Counted from the stretch's first letter, positions 1 to 8,585 are shown. The stretch: 64,000 bases of DNA from Anaerococcus vaginimassiliensis (GCF_900626155.1 NZ_LR130844.1:1508880-1572879), one strand, 5' to 3'. The notes: a model not told the origin generated them from the sequence alone. A program made the numbers and translations.

Positions 1-735
1 TTTTTTTAGAAATTCTAACATTTCTTCTTCACTTTTGAAGTCAAGATTATTTGTTGGGATTGAATAAAAATATGCTGTCAGATTTCTTTTTGCAGTTTCT
101 TTTGGATTCAAATTTCTTAAAGCACCTGCTGCTGCATTTCTTGCATTTTTAAGTTGTACTTCATTGTTCTCATTATATTTTTTAAGCTCACTTAATGGCA
201 TAAGAGCTTCACCTTGGATTTCAAGTAAAGATTTTTCTTTTATTATCTTAGGTATTGATTTTATTGTATTTACTTGAGCTGATATTTCTTCTCCAACTGT
301 TCCGTTGCCTCTAGTTGCAGCATTAACCAGAACGCCATCATCATAGGTTAGATTTACGGTCAACCCATCAAACTTATACTCCATTATAAATGTGAGCTCT
401 TCCAGTTGTTTATCATGGCTATTATTGTAATCTATTCTTAATCTATTAGCTCTATTGATCCAATCCTCAAGTTTATCATATGTTTGAGCCTTATCTTGAG
501 ATAAAAGTTTTGTTATATGAAAATGCTTCTCAAACTTTTCTAAAACCTGTCCACCAACTTTTTGTGTAGGAGAATTTTCATTTATATAGCCACTCTTATC
601 TTCTAGCTTAACTAGTCTATCATAAATCTCATCGTATTCACCATCTGAGACCAAGGGTTCATCCAAAGTATAATAATGATAATTTAGTCTATTAATTTCT
701 TCGATTAGTTGATTGATTTCTTCTCTAATATCCAT
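1..735 (-). CDS. ligA: NAD-dependent DNA ligase LigA (N-terminal part, cut by window edge)
   Basis: This frame stays open from an ATG at 735 to the window edge (245 codons), so only the NTase part is present. The enzyme seals nicks in duplex DNA during replication and repair, using NAD+. The adenylated lysine lies in a KFDG motif at about residue 121 (family KxDG). The Ia-type start (INRLNYHYY, then SDGEYD) binds NMN. A later TRGNG matches the family TRGDG with one D-to-N change. It begins 2 bases after the pcrA stop, the pcrA-ligA order common in Firmicutes, so the two are probably co-transcribed. The missing C-terminal part should carry the OB, zinc-finger, HhH and BRCT domains. Confidence 0.96.
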   Translation of the reverse strand, partial: MDIREEINQLIEEINRLNYHYYTLDEPLVSDGEYDEIYDRLVKLEDKSGYINENSPTQKVGGQVLEKFEKHFHITKLLSQDKAQTYDKLEDWINRANRLRIDYNNSHDKQLEELTFIMEYKFDGLTVNLTYDDGVLVNAATRGNGTVGEEISAQVNTIKSIPKIIKEKSLLEIQGEALMPLSELKKYNENNEVQLKNARNAAAGALRNLNPKETAKRNLTAYFYSIPTNNLDFKSEEEMLEFLKK

Positions 736-737
736 TT

Positions 738-2933
738 TTAAACCTTTTCTATTGGTGCATAGTCCTGATTTAGTTTCTTCAATCCTTTTTTATCAAAAGC
801 AACAACAAGTTCATTACCCTTATCTTGTTCCTTTATTTGGACTATAGTCCCCATTCCCCACTTACTATGCCTAATCTTATCTCCAACTTGGAAATCACTG
901 TCGCTAGCATCTGTTTTAACCAACTTTTTATTTAAAACTGACTGCCTTGTTTTCTCACGCATATAATCTTCAGCCATTGCTTTTTCATATTCTCTAGATG
1001 TATATCCATATGAGGAAGAATCTTCTTCAACGATAACTTTGTCGATTATTTCATATACAAATCTTGATGGCTTATAGAAAATAGGCTTGCCGTAATTTCT
1101 CCTAGACTTAGAACTTGTTAGAAAAAGTTTTTCTCTAGCTCTAGTTATTCCAACATAAAATAACCTTCTTTCTTCCTCTACATTTCCCTCGTCTATGCTT
1201 CTCTTTCCGGGAAATAGTCCTTCATCCAAGCCAACCACGAAAACTATAGGAAACTCCAAGCCCTTTGCTGCATGCATAGTCATTAGCGAAACAGAATTAT
1301 CTTTATCTTCTGTCTTATCCAAATCAGATAGCAGGGATAAATTCTCCAAATAATCAAAAATAGTATCATCTGGATTTTCCTCTTCATACTCTGCTGCAGA
1401 TGATATAAACTCATTGATGTTATCAATTCGAGACCTATCTTCGACAGAATATGAAGTTTCAAGCATTTTTAAATAGCCAGATTTATCCAAAACTTCATTT
1501 ATTAAATCAACTATCTTATATTTCTCTATGTTGTCGAATATGTCCTTAAGTGGCATATAAAATTTATCAGCTAACTTCTTAAGTCTATCATTTAATAGAG
1601 GCCTAAACTCGTCTAATCTTATTAAATCAAGCATTGATATTTCATGTAAAGATGAAATACTCTCTAACTCTGCAATAGATTTATTACCTATACCTCTTTT
1701 AGGTTCATTTATAATTCTTTTTAAAGCTAAGTCATCTTTAGGATTAACTATTATTTTCAAGTATGAAACTAAATCTTTTATTTCTTTTCTGTCATAGAAT
1801 TTTAGACCACCTATAACCTTATAGTTTATAAGATTTTTCATAAGAATTTCTTCAAATGACCTAGACTGAGCGTTTGTTCTATATAATATTGCAAAGTCTT
1901 TTGCGTCATACCCTTGATATGTCAATTCCTTAATATTATCCAAAACAAATTTGGCTTCTTCGCTTTCAACATTAGTTGTTCTATATATTGGCTTTGAACC
2001 ATTTTTATTGTCCGTCCATAGATTTTTATCTTTTCTTTCACTGTTATTTTCTATAAGGACATTTGCTGTATCCAGTATTTTATCCGTAGATCTATAGTTT
2101 TGTTCAAGTTTTATTACATCCGCATCTTTAAAGTCTTTTTCAAAGTTCAAAATGTTTGATATATCAGCTCCTCTAAAACTGTAGATAGATTGGTCGGCAT
2201 CGCCCACCACTGTTATATTATTATGAAAACCCGAAAAATATTTAATAAGCTCATATTGGCTATTATTCGTATCTTGATACTCATCAACAAAGACATACTG
2301 GAACTTTTCTTGGTAAAACTTTAGGGTTTCTATATCTTTTGAAAAAAGGTATAAGACCTTGTCTATCAAGTCGTCAAAATCAAGGGCATTATAATAAAAC
2401 TTTTTTTCTTCATACTTCTTATATATTTCATAGTATGAATCGCCCTTTGTATAGTATGTATTTAATTGCAAAAACTCGTCCGGTGACATGGATTTATTTT
2501 TAGCTTGAGATATTACATTCAAAGCTTCTCTAGGTGTTATATCTTCATTTAATCCTAATTCATTTATAATTTCTTTTACTAATGTTTTTTGGTCACTAGA
2601 ATCGTATATAGTAAAGTTTTTATCATATCCAATTTTATCTATATTCATCCTTAGAATTCTAGCGCATATAGAGTGAAAGGTACCTATCCATAGATGTGAA
2701 ACATCCATATTTAACAAGTTAGAGATCCTTTCTTTCATCTCATTAGCAGCCTTATTAGTAAAGGTAATTGCTATGATATTTCTAGGATCTATATTTTTTT
2801 CTTCAATAAGATAGGCAATACTTGTAGTTAGAACCCTTGTTTTTCCTGATCCTGCTCCAGCAAGAACTAGTAAAGGTCCCTTATCATGAAGTACTGCCTT
2901 TTTTTGCATATTATTTAAACTATCTAACTTCAT
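738..2933 (-). CDS. pcrA: ATP-dependent DNA helicase PcrA (UvrD/Rep family)
   Basis: Superfamily 1 3'-5' helicase for repair, plasmid replication and removal of replication roadblocks. It has Walker A AGAGSGKT (lysine about residue 31), a Walker B with VDEYQDTN, GDADQSIYSFRGA, the QNYRST motif, and late motifs TMHAAKGLEFP and YVGITRARE. The C-terminal tail ends in a Tudor-like segment (GDKIRHSKWGMGTIV) typical of PcrA and used for RNA polymerase contact. About 731 aa, normal length. An upstream in-frame ATG at 2969 is rejected: a -10 box lies at 2958-2963, and GGAAGG sits 9 bases before the ATG at 2933. ligA follows 2 bases downstream. Confidence 0.96.
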   Translation of the reverse strand: MKLDSLNNMQKKAVLHDKGPLLVLAGAGSGKTRVLTTSIAYLIEEKNIDPRNIIAITFTNKAANEMKERISNLLNMDVSHLWIGTFHSICARILRMNIDKIGYDKNFTIYDSSDQKTLVKEIINELGLNEDITPREALNVISQAKNKSMSPDEFLQLNTYYTKGDSYYEIYKKYEEKKFYYNALDFDDLIDKVLYLFSKDIETLKFYQEKFQYVFVDEYQDTNNSQYELIKYFSGFHNNITVVGDADQSIYSFRGADISNILNFEKDFKDADVIKLEQNYRSTDKILDTANVLIENNSERKDKNLWTDNKNGSKPIYRTTNVESEEAKFVLDNIKELTYQGYDAKDFAILYRTNAQSRSFEEILMKNLINYKVIGGLKFYDRKEIKDLVSYLKIIVNPKDDLALKRIINEPKRGIGNKSIAELESISSLHEISMLDLIRLDEFRPLLNDRLKKLADKFYMPLKDIFDNIEKYKIVDLINEVLDKSGYLKMLETSYSVEDRSRIDNINEFISSAAEYEEENPDDTIFDYLENLSLLSDLDKTEDKDNSVSLMTMHAAKGLEFPIVFVVGLDEGLFPGKRSIDEGNVEEERRLFYVGITRAREKLFLTSSKSRRNYGKPIFYKPSRFVYEIIDKVIVEEDSSSYGYTSREYEKAMAEDYMREKTRQSVLNKKLVKTDASDSDFQVGDKIRHSKWGMGTIVQIKEQDKGNELVVAFDKKGLKKLNQDYAPIEKV

Positions 2934-2957
2934 ATTCCACATCCTTCCATCTATGAC

Positions 2958-2963
2958 ATTATA
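2958..2963 (-). promoter_or_regulatory. Extended -10 promoter for pcrA-ligA
   Basis: On the minus strand the sequence reads TGGTATAAT, an extended -10 element, directly after the yerC terminator. Transcription would start near 2951, leaving a leader of about 18 bases with GGAAGG before the ATG at 2933. No good -35 is visible, which an extended -10 can tolerate. Its position rules out the longer pcrA reading frame start at 2969. Confidence 0.6.
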
Positions 2964-2969
2964 CCACAA

Positions 2970-3000
2970 AAAATAAAAGAGTAAGTTGTACTCACTCTTT
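2970..3000 (-). terminator. Intrinsic terminator of the murT-gatD-yerC operon
   Basis: Inverted repeat AAAGAGTGAG / CTTACTCTTT (one G-U pair) with a 5-base loop, followed on the minus strand by a T-rich tract. The yerC stop codon (2992-2994) lies inside the stem, so the hairpin begins within the coding end. Confidence 0.75.
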
Positions 3001-3312
3001 GTTTTTTTCTTCTTTTAGGTTTTTTTCTATTAGCTTCTCTAGTACAAGATCGTATCCATTTGCTCCATAGTTTAGTGATCTATTGACTCTAGAAATTGTG
3101 GCTGTCGAAGCACCAGTTTCTTCTTCTATTACACTATAAGTTTTTCTAATTTTTAAAAGTTTTGCAACATGTAATCTTTGAGCTATTGATTGAATTTCTC
3201 TAGCTGTACATATATCAGTAAAGAAATCGTAGCATTGCTCAACATCTTCTAACATTAATACTGCTTCAAATAATTCATCAATTTCATTATTTCTTAATTT
3301 ATTTTCTTTCAT
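2992..3312 (-). CDS. yerC: YerC/YecD family TrpR-like DNA-binding protein
   Basis: A 106-aa helical protein of the TrpR-like superfamily. Residues about 35-80 form the helix-turn-helix: TAREIQSIAQRLHVAKLL, then SVIEEETGASTATISRVNRSL. Relatives occur next to pcrA in bacilli, and pcrA-ligA is next here too. The ATG overlaps the gatD stop by 4 bases (3309-3312), with AGGAGAAG just upstream, so it should be translated together with gatD. Its DNA target and any co-repressor are unknown; it is not a tryptophan repressor by context. Regulation of the murT-gatD operon is a possibility but not shown by the sequence. Confidence 0.85.
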   Translation of the reverse strand: MKENKLRNNEIDELFEAVLMLEDVEQCYDFFTDICTAREIQSIAQRLHVAKLLKIRKTYSVIEEETGASTATISRVNRSLNYGANGYDLVLEKLIEKNLKEEKNKE

Positions 3313-3965
3313 TTACTTCTCCTCTTATTTACAATATCAAATAGACTTTCACACAAATTTTTATTTTTAGCTAGCAAAGGACCATGAAGGTATGTACCTA
3401 TGGTATTTTTATAAATGAAGCCTTCACTTAAATCATTTCCATTGTTACCATTTCCTTCAACAACCTCTCCAAAAGGTTTTTGATTTTCAGATAGAAACGT
3501 TTGTCCTCCGTGATTTTCAAATCCAGTATATATTTCATTAGGATCTAAGCTAGATTTTATTTTAATATTGCCAGTAAACCTATTTTTATTTTCTTGATTT
3601 ATTGTATAGTGGTCGAATATCTTTAGACCCTCTATTTTTTCGTTATGGGCATCATAATAATACTGTCCCAATAGCTGATAACCCCCACATATAGCTAATA
3701 ATATACCATAATTTTCGATGTATTCTACTAAAGAATTTCTTTTTTTTATTAAATCCTTTTGTACGATACTTTGTTCATAATCTTGACCTCCACCAAAAAA
3801 TACAAAATCATATTTTTGGGGGTCAAACTCATCACCAATACTTATAATATCCGTGTTAACTTCGTAGTTATTTTTTCTAGCTTCGTGGGAAAATGCCATA
3901 ACATTTCCCACATCACCATACGTATTAAGTAAGTTTCCATATAAATGTGCTATATTAATGATCAT
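3309..3965 (-). CDS. gatD: Lipid II isoglutaminyl synthase, glutaminase subunit GatD
   Basis: Class I (triad) glutamine amidotransferase of 218 aa. It supplies ammonia to MurT for amidation of D-glutamate at position 2 of the lipid II stem peptide, a cytoplasmic step of cell-wall synthesis. The nucleophile is Cys93 in LLAICGGYQLLG; the catalytic His194 lies in TYLHGPLL. FFGGGQDYEQ is typical of the CobB/CobQ-like group. The start overlaps the murT stop by 4 bases, matching the obligate MurT/GatD complex. Spacing to the GAGAGG upstream is long (about 13 bases), consistent with coupled translation. Confidence 0.93.
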   Translation of the reverse strand: MIINIAHLYGNLLNTYGDVGNVMAFSHEARKNNYEVNTDIISIGDEFDPQKYDFVFFGGGQDYEQSIVQKDLIKKRNSLVEYIENYGILLAICGGYQLLGQYYYDAHNEKIEGLKIFDHYTINQENKNRFTGNIKIKSSLDPNEIYTGFENHGGQTFLSENQKPFGEVVEGNGNNGNDLSEGFIYKNTIGTYLHGPLLAKNKNLCESLFDIVNKRRSK

Positions 3966-5293
3966 GATAATTTAAGAACCTCTCTAAGTTTTAGCATAGC
4001 TGTATAAGTAGATAAAATATAAACTTCGTCACTTTTACAATTGTTTATTACATCAACAATATCTTTTTCATAATCAAATTCTTCTATATCTCCATCATAT
4101 ATCTCAGCTATTTCAAGTCTTCTTTTCATATCAAATGATCTTTTTCCAGATACATATATATCGGTAATATTCATATTTTTAAGCTTTTCGTAGTGTGAAT
4201 CATATATCCAGCTTACATCAAGACCATCAGCATAGTTATCATTTAAAAGGCAAATAAGACTTACATTATTCTCGTTTAAGAGCATAAGTTCAATAATTTG
4301 GTTTAATCCTGCTGGATTTTTAACTAGATTTATTATCACATTCTTACCGGAAATATTAATATTTTCTTGCCTTCCAAAAACATTTTTCTGAGTCCTAAGA
4401 CCGTCACTAATTTCCCTGTATGATAGACCTAGTTTTTTAGCAGTAGCAGCGGCTGCTAGCGCATTATATACGTTATAAAGCCCTCCGACATTAACCTCGT
4501 ATTCTTCATCTCCAATCATGAATTTGGAATAATCACTTGATAGTTCAACAAGTCTATCAATGGTATAATCAATATCTTTAGATTTGAAGTCACAATGTGG
4601 ACAAGAAAAATCTCCTAGGGAAGAATAATTAACAACCCTATATTTAAGAATACTATTACATTTAGGACATAGTATTCCATCAGAATTCATTTCAGCTTCT
4701 AGAGTATAATCCTCAACTATCTTATCCGTATCTCTGATAGCATAATAAGATGTATCATATTTATCCATTTGCTCATAAGCAAATATAGGAAGGTCACCAT
4801 TCGCAATTATTTTGGCATCAGGTATTGTTTCCATTCCTTCCATGATTTTATCGAAAATATTATATATTTCTCCGAATCTATCCATTTGATCTCTGAAAAT
4901 ATTAGTAAATACTACATAATCAGCTTTTAAGAATTTGCCAATTCTGACTAAGTTAGCTTCATCTACTTCTAAGACAGCTACAGTTTCTTTGTTAGAAGGG
5001 TTATCTAATAGCGATGTTATTATACCTTGGACCATATTTGATCCAGAATCATTGGTATAGACATAGTCATAATGTTGTCTCAAGATATTTGTGAGAAAAT
5101 GTGTAGTCATAGTCTTACCGTTTGTTCCTGTAACAAAAATAAACTTTGTATTTTGTGACAGCTCATCTAAAATATCCTTATCTAACTTGTAGGCTATATA
5201 GCCTGGAAGCGATGTAGCCTTATGATTTGTCAATCTCAATGTAGATCGTATTAATTTTGCTATATTTTTTACTATTTTACTTTTTAATCTCAT
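3962..5293 (-). CDS. murT: Lipid II isoglutaminyl synthase, Mur-ligase subunit MurT
   Basis: Mur-ligase-like ATPase that, with GatD, amidates the D-Glu of lipid II. Walker A is GTNGKTMTT (lysine about residue 60). A Cys4 zinc ribbon inserted in the middle domain (CPKCNS ... CPHCDF) is diagnostic of MurT against the other Mur ligases. The C-terminal part carries the DUF1727-like domain that holds GatD. I chose the ATG at 5293; a TTG at 5311 would add six residues, and neither has a strong Shine-Dalgarno. It is first in the murT-gatD-yerC operon. Confidence 0.93.
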   Translation of the reverse strand: MRLKSKIVKNIAKLIRSTLRLTNHKATSLPGYIAYKLDKDILDELSQNTKFIFVTGTNGKTMTTHFLTNILRQHYDYVYTNDSGSNMVQGIITSLLDNPSNKETVAVLEVDEANLVRIGKFLKADYVVFTNIFRDQMDRFGEIYNIFDKIMEGMETIPDAKIIANGDLPIFAYEQMDKYDTSYYAIRDTDKIVEDYTLEAEMNSDGILCPKCNSILKYRVVNYSSLGDFSCPHCDFKSKDIDYTIDRLVELSSDYSKFMIGDEEYEVNVGGLYNVYNALAAAATAKKLGLSYREISDGLRTQKNVFGRQENINISGKNVIINLVKNPAGLNQIIELMLLNENNVSLICLLNDNYADGLDVSWIYDSHYEKLKNMNITDIYVSGKRSFDMKRRLEIAEIYDGDIEEFDYEKDIVDVINNCKSDEVYILSTYTAMLKLREVLKLS

Positions 5294-5330
5294 AGTTTTA
5301 CTATATACCAAAAAAAACTATTATGCCATA

Positions 5331-5600
5331 TCAATACAAAATTTCAAAAGATTTTTCATTATCATCCACTTCTAATTTCATAATATCAACAGATTCAACT
5401 CTTATAAATCTTTCATTTTTTATTGCATCTATGAATGCATCTATATTGCGTCTTTTACCTTGAGCATGAACTACAACACTTCCATCGTACATATTTTTAA
5501 CGTTACCAGTTAAATTAAGATTATTTGCTATTCTAAAGGCTTGGAACCTAAAACCAACTCCTTGTACCCTCCCTTTAAAATTAATCTTTAGTCTTTCCAT
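5331..5600 (-). CDS. acyP: Acylphosphatase
   Basis: Small alpha/beta enzyme (about 89 aa) that hydrolyses acyl phosphates such as carbamoyl phosphate. The signature GRVQGVGFRFQ contains the catalytic arginine, and the conserved asparagine lies in LTGNVKNMYDGSV. The ATG at 5600 is preceded by AAAGGAGTGAAA; a longer frame to 5633 would run into the promoter and is rejected. It is divergent from the copper operon and followed by murT with no clear terminator. Confidence 0.93.
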   Translation of the reverse strand: MERLKINFKGRVQGVGFRFQAFRIANNLNLTGNVKNMYDGSVVVHAQGKRRNIDAFIDAIKNERFIRVESVDIMKLEVDDNEKSFEILY

Positions 5601-5617
5601 TTTCACTCCTTTAATAT

Positions 5618-5646
5618 AATATAACATTAACAAATAAACTTGTAAA
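5618..5646 (-). promoter_or_regulatory. Sigma-A type promoter of acyP
   Basis: TTTACA (5641-5646), a 17-base spacer and TATATT (5618-5623), reading on the minus strand. It is back-to-back with the copper promoter at 5671-5698. Confidence 0.65.
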
Positions 5647-5670
5647 GTATTTCTTTATATGATTGTTTCC

Positions 5671-5698
5671 TTGACATATGATTTATTTATACTATAAT
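5671..5698 (+). promoter_or_regulatory. Consensus promoter of the copA-csoR operon
   Basis: TTGACA (5671-5676), a 16-base spacer and TATAAT (5693-5698): a perfect match at both hexamers. Transcription should begin near 5705, on the edge of the CsoR-type operator, so strong expression would be expected once repression is lifted. Confidence 0.85.
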
Positions 5699-5703
5699 TT
5701 TCA

Positions 5704-5722
5704 TATACCCCATAGGGGTGTA
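5704..5722 (+). promoter_or_regulatory. CsoR-type copper operator
   Basis: Near-perfect palindrome centred on ACCCC-ATA-GGGGT (5707-5719) with flanking TAT/GTA. CsoR operators are known to be G-tract palindromes of this kind. It covers the predicted transcription start and lies just before AAGGAGGT and the copA ATG; csoR itself is the second gene of the operon, giving an autoregulated copper switch. That CsoR binds here is inferred. Confidence 0.8.
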
Positions 5723-5732
5723 AGGAGGTAAT

Positions 5733-8252
5733 ATGAAAGAACGTTTTGATGTTAGCGGCATGACTTGTTCTGCTTGTCAGGCTAACGTTCAAAAAGCTGT
5801 GGAGAAACTTGGAGTTGATAGTGTAAATGTCAACCTCATAAATGAATCTATGGTTGTTGATTATAATCCTAGTGAGATCACTAATGACGATATAATTAAT
5901 GCTGTTGACAACATTGGCTATCATGCAAGTTTGAAAAAAAATAAGACAAAAAATGAAAATAAGGAAGATTTAAGAGAAGCAGAAGAAATGTCCACAAAAA
6001 CTAGACTAAAGATTTCTTTTGCCTTCTTAATTCCTTTGATGTATCTAGCAATGGGGCCTATGATAGGTTTACCTATTCCTAGTTTATTTATTGGATCTAA
6101 TGGCGCTGTTAATTACGCTTTTGTTCAATTTCTATTGGCATTACCAGTTATATTTGTAAACAGAAAATTCTTTGTTAGTGGATTTAAGGGGTTAATAAAC
6201 AGAGCGCCTAACATGGATACACTTGTAGCTCTTGGATCCAGTGCCGCTACCCTATTTGGAATATTTGCCATAATGAGAATGAGTCACGCACAAGGACTTG
6301 GTGATTTAGATACAATAAACCACTACAGACACAATATATATTTTGAAACAAGTGCTACGATTTTAACCCTAATTACGCTAGGTAAATATTTTGAAGCAAG
6401 AAGTAAGGGTGAAACAAAATCATCTCTTAAAAACTTGATGGAGCTTGCACCGCAAACAGCTAATGTAATTCGAGATAACAAGGAAGTTACTCTTGATATT
6501 AGCGAAATTAATGTAGGTGATATTATAGTTGTTAGACCAGGTGAAACTGTAGCTGTAGATGGAATCGTAGTAGAAGGAAAATCAATTGTAGATCAATCTT
6601 CAATCACAGGAGAAAGTATTCCTGTATCCAAAGAGGTTGGGGATGAAGTTATTTCTGCTACCATAAATAAACATGGTTCGTTCAAATTTAAAGCTAGTAA
6701 GGTTGGAGAAGATACAACTATTTCTCAAATTATTAACCTAGTTAATGAAGCAAATGACACAAAAGCACCTATAGCAATGATGGCTGACAAAGTTGCTGCT
6801 GTTTTTGTTCCGGTTGTAATAGCAATATCAATACTAACATTTGTATTGTGGTCTATATTTACTAAGGATTATGAATTTGCTTTAAATTTAATGATAGCTG
6901 TATTAGTTATATCATGTCCATGTGCTCTTGGCCTTGCTACTCCAATGGCCATAATGGTATCTACTGGTAAGTCTGCAGAACTAGGACTATTATTTAAAAG
7001 TGCTGAGAGTCTAGAAAATCTGTATAAAACTGATGCTATATTGCTAGATAAAACTGGTACAATTACAGCAGGAAAGCCTATAGTTACAGATATATATACT
7101 AATATGGATGAAAAAGATTTTATTTCTATAGCAGCAAGTCTAGAAGAATCTTCAGAGCATCCACTAAGTAATGCAATAACAGAATATGCAGATGAGAATA
7201 ATATTCCTATCACAGAGAGTCAAAAATTTGAGTCAATTACTGGAAAAGGTATCAAAGCTAAGTTAAACGGTGATATATATTTTGCTGGAAATATAAACCT
7301 AATTAGAGATAACAATATTGATATTTATAATTTTGAAGGAAAATCTAATGAATACTCTTCCGATGGGAAAACCTGCATGTACTTTGCAAATGAAAATCAA
7401 GTAATTGGTTTAATTGCTGTTCAAGATCAAGCCAAGGAGGATTCAAAACTTGCAATAAACGAGCTAAAGTCACTTGGTTATAAAGTTATTATGATAACAG
7501 GCGATAATGAGAAAACTGCAGAATCTATTAGGAGAAACTTAAATATAGATGAAAAATATGCAGAAGTGCTACCTCAAGATAAAGAAAAAGTTGTGAGAAA
7601 ACTTCAAGATGAGGGTAAAAATGTAACAATGGTTGGTGATGGAATAAATGACGCCCCAGCACTAGCTAGAGCAGATATTGGGATTGCCATAGGAAGCGGT
7701 ACCGATGTTGCTATAGATTCTGCTGATATAGTTTTAATTAAAGATTCTTTACTTGATATAGTAAAATCTATAAAACTATCTCAAATGACAATAAAAATAA
7801 TCAAAGAAAATCTTTTTTGGGCGTTTTTCTATAACATTATACTAATACCATTAGCTGCTGGGATTTTGTATCCATCTACTGGATTGACATTAAATCCAAT
7901 GTTTGCAGCATTCGCTATGAGTATGTCATCTGTCTTTGTTTGTCTTAATTCACTAAGACTCAGAAAGTTTAAAGACGACTATGCTAATAGCAAAAATACT
8001 AATATAAATAATATGGAGGAAAATATGAGCGAATTAAATAAAATGATAGTTAAAGTAGAAGGAATGAGCTGTGAAAATTGTGCTAAACATGTAACAGAAG
8101 CACTAGAAAAATTGGCTGGCATTGAAAGTGTAAATGTAAATCTAAAAGACAAAGAGGCAGTTGTTGATTACTTCGGATCAGTAGAAGAAAAAGAAATTGA
8201 AGCAGCAATCACAGAAGCTGGATATGAATACAAAGGAATCGAATACAAGTAA
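5733..8252 (+). CDS. copA: Copper(I)-exporting P1B-type ATPase with C-terminal CopZ-like domain
   Basis: Membrane Cu(I) efflux pump of 839 aa. In order: N-terminal HMA domain with MTCSAC (Cys12, Cys15); transmembrane helices; actuator TGES; the transport motif CPC (Cys395, Cys397); phosphorylation motif DKTGT (Asp439); SEHPL; hinge GDGINDAP (Asp636); and the late membrane motifs YN and MSxSS of Cu(I) pumps. A second HMA domain with MSCENC (Cys780, Cys783) is fused after the last helix through a linker of about 30 residues, an unusual place for it. The linker carries an internal Shine-Dalgarno and ATG. AAGGAGGT precedes the start at 5733. csoR overlaps the stop. Confidence 0.97.
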   Translation: MKERFDVSGMTCSACQANVQKAVEKLGVDSVNVNLINESMVVDYNPSEITNDDIINAVDNIGYHASLKKNKTKNENKEDLREAEEMSTKTRLKISFAFLIPLMYLAMGPMIGLPIPSLFIGSNGAVNYAFVQFLLALPVIFVNRKFFVSGFKGLINRAPNMDTLVALGSSAATLFGIFAIMRMSHAQGLGDLDTINHYRHNIYFETSATILTLITLGKYFEARSKGETKSSLKNLMELAPQTANVIRDNKEVTLDISEINVGDIIVVRPGETVAVDGIVVEGKSIVDQSSITGESIPVSKEVGDEVISATINKHGSFKFKASKVGEDTTISQIINLVNEANDTKAPIAMMADKVAAVFVPVVIAISILTFVLWSIFTKDYEFALNLMIAVLVISCPCALGLATPMAIMVSTGKSAELGLLFKSAESLENLYKTDAILLDKTGTITAGKPIVTDIYTNMDEKDFISIAASLEESSEHPLSNAITEYADENNIPITESQKFESITGKGIKAKLNGDIYFAGNINLIRDNNIDIYNFEGKSNEYSSDGKTCMYFANENQVIGLIAVQDQAKEDSKLAINELKSLGYKVIMITGDNEKTAESIRRNLNIDEKYAEVLPQDKEKVVRKLQDEGKNVTMVGDGINDAPALARADIGIAIGSGTDVAIDSADIVLIKDSLLDIVKSIKLSQMTIKIIKENLFWAFFYNIILIPLAAGILYPSTGLTLNPMFAAFAMSMSSVFVCLNSLRLRKFKDDYANSKNTNINNMEENMSELNKMIVKVEGMSCENCAKHVTEALEKLAGIESVNVNLKDKEAVVDYFGSVEEKEIEAAITEAGYEYKGIEYK
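8015..8019 (+). promoter_or_regulatory. Internal ribosome binding site within copA
   Basis: GGAGG lies 5 bases before the in-frame ATG at 8025, at the boundary between the ATPase and its C-terminal HMA domain. Its strength and spacing match those of true gene starts in this window. Confidence 0.55.
8025..8252 (+). CDS. Probable internal start: free CopZ-like copper chaperone (75 aa)
   Basis: Reading from the internal ATG at 8025 (codon 765 of copA) gives a 75-aa protein that is exactly one HMA domain, with GMSCENCAKHV near its start. That is the usual length of the CopZ copper chaperone. A Shine-Dalgarno GGAGG at 8015-8019 has ideal spacing. The cell could therefore make both the fused pump and a soluble chaperone from one reading frame, comparable in outcome to the E. 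coli copA frameshift product. Production of the short form is inferred, not seen. Confidence 0.45.
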   Translation: MSELNKMIVKVEGMSCENCAKHVTEALEKLAGIESVNVNLKDKEAVVDYFGSVEEKEIEAAITEAGYEYKGIEYK

Positions 8253-8527
8253 TGCAAGCTGATAAAGATAAAACTATCAGAAAACTTAAAACCGTCGGTG
8301 GCCAAATCGACGGTTTAATTAAAATGGTTGAAAATGATAGGTACTGTATAGATGTCTCTAACCAACTGATGGCATCAATATCAATACTTAAAAATATAAA
8401 TAAAGAGGTTCTTCACGCTCATCTAAAGCATTGCCTATATAACTCCGTTAATAACAAAGATCCTGATGACTTAAAAAATAAAATTGAAGAAATAGAAAAA
8501 ATAATAGATAAACTAAATAAAATATAA
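8252..8527 (+). CDS. csoR: Copper-sensing repressor CsoR
   Basis: All-helical Cu(I)-responsive repressor of 91 aa. The copper ligands of the family are present with correct spacing: Cys32, His57 and Cys61 (YCIDV, then LHAHLKHC). The N-terminal KLKTVGGQIDGL helix is the DNA/tetramer element. Its ATG overlaps the copA stop as TAATG, so it is translationally coupled. It probably represses its own operon through the palindrome at 5704-5722. No terminator is visible before the next gene, so some read-through into the Asp23 gene is possible. Confidence 0.94.
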   Translation: MQADKDKTIRKLKTVGGQIDGLIKMVENDRYCIDVSNQLMASISILKNINKEVLHAHLKHCLYNSVNNKDPDDLKNKIEEIEKIIDKLNKI

Positions 8528-8585
8528 TTAAGTGGGTATACATAAAGTACAAGGATGACAAAAATAAATATTAAGGAGATGTTTT

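Noticed and set aside
5655-5924. Minus-strand frame across the copA start
   Set aside because: Covers the copA promoter and operator on the wrong strand and begins inside copA; no family resemblance.
6869-7213. Minus-strand frame of 114 codons inside copA
   Set aside because: Complement of the CPC-to-SEHPL region; shadow of a highly conserved coding frame.
8000-8030. Frameshift or sequencing error joining copA and copZ
   Set aside because: The frame is continuous without a homopolymer at the joint and both domains are in the same phase; a natural fusion is simpler.
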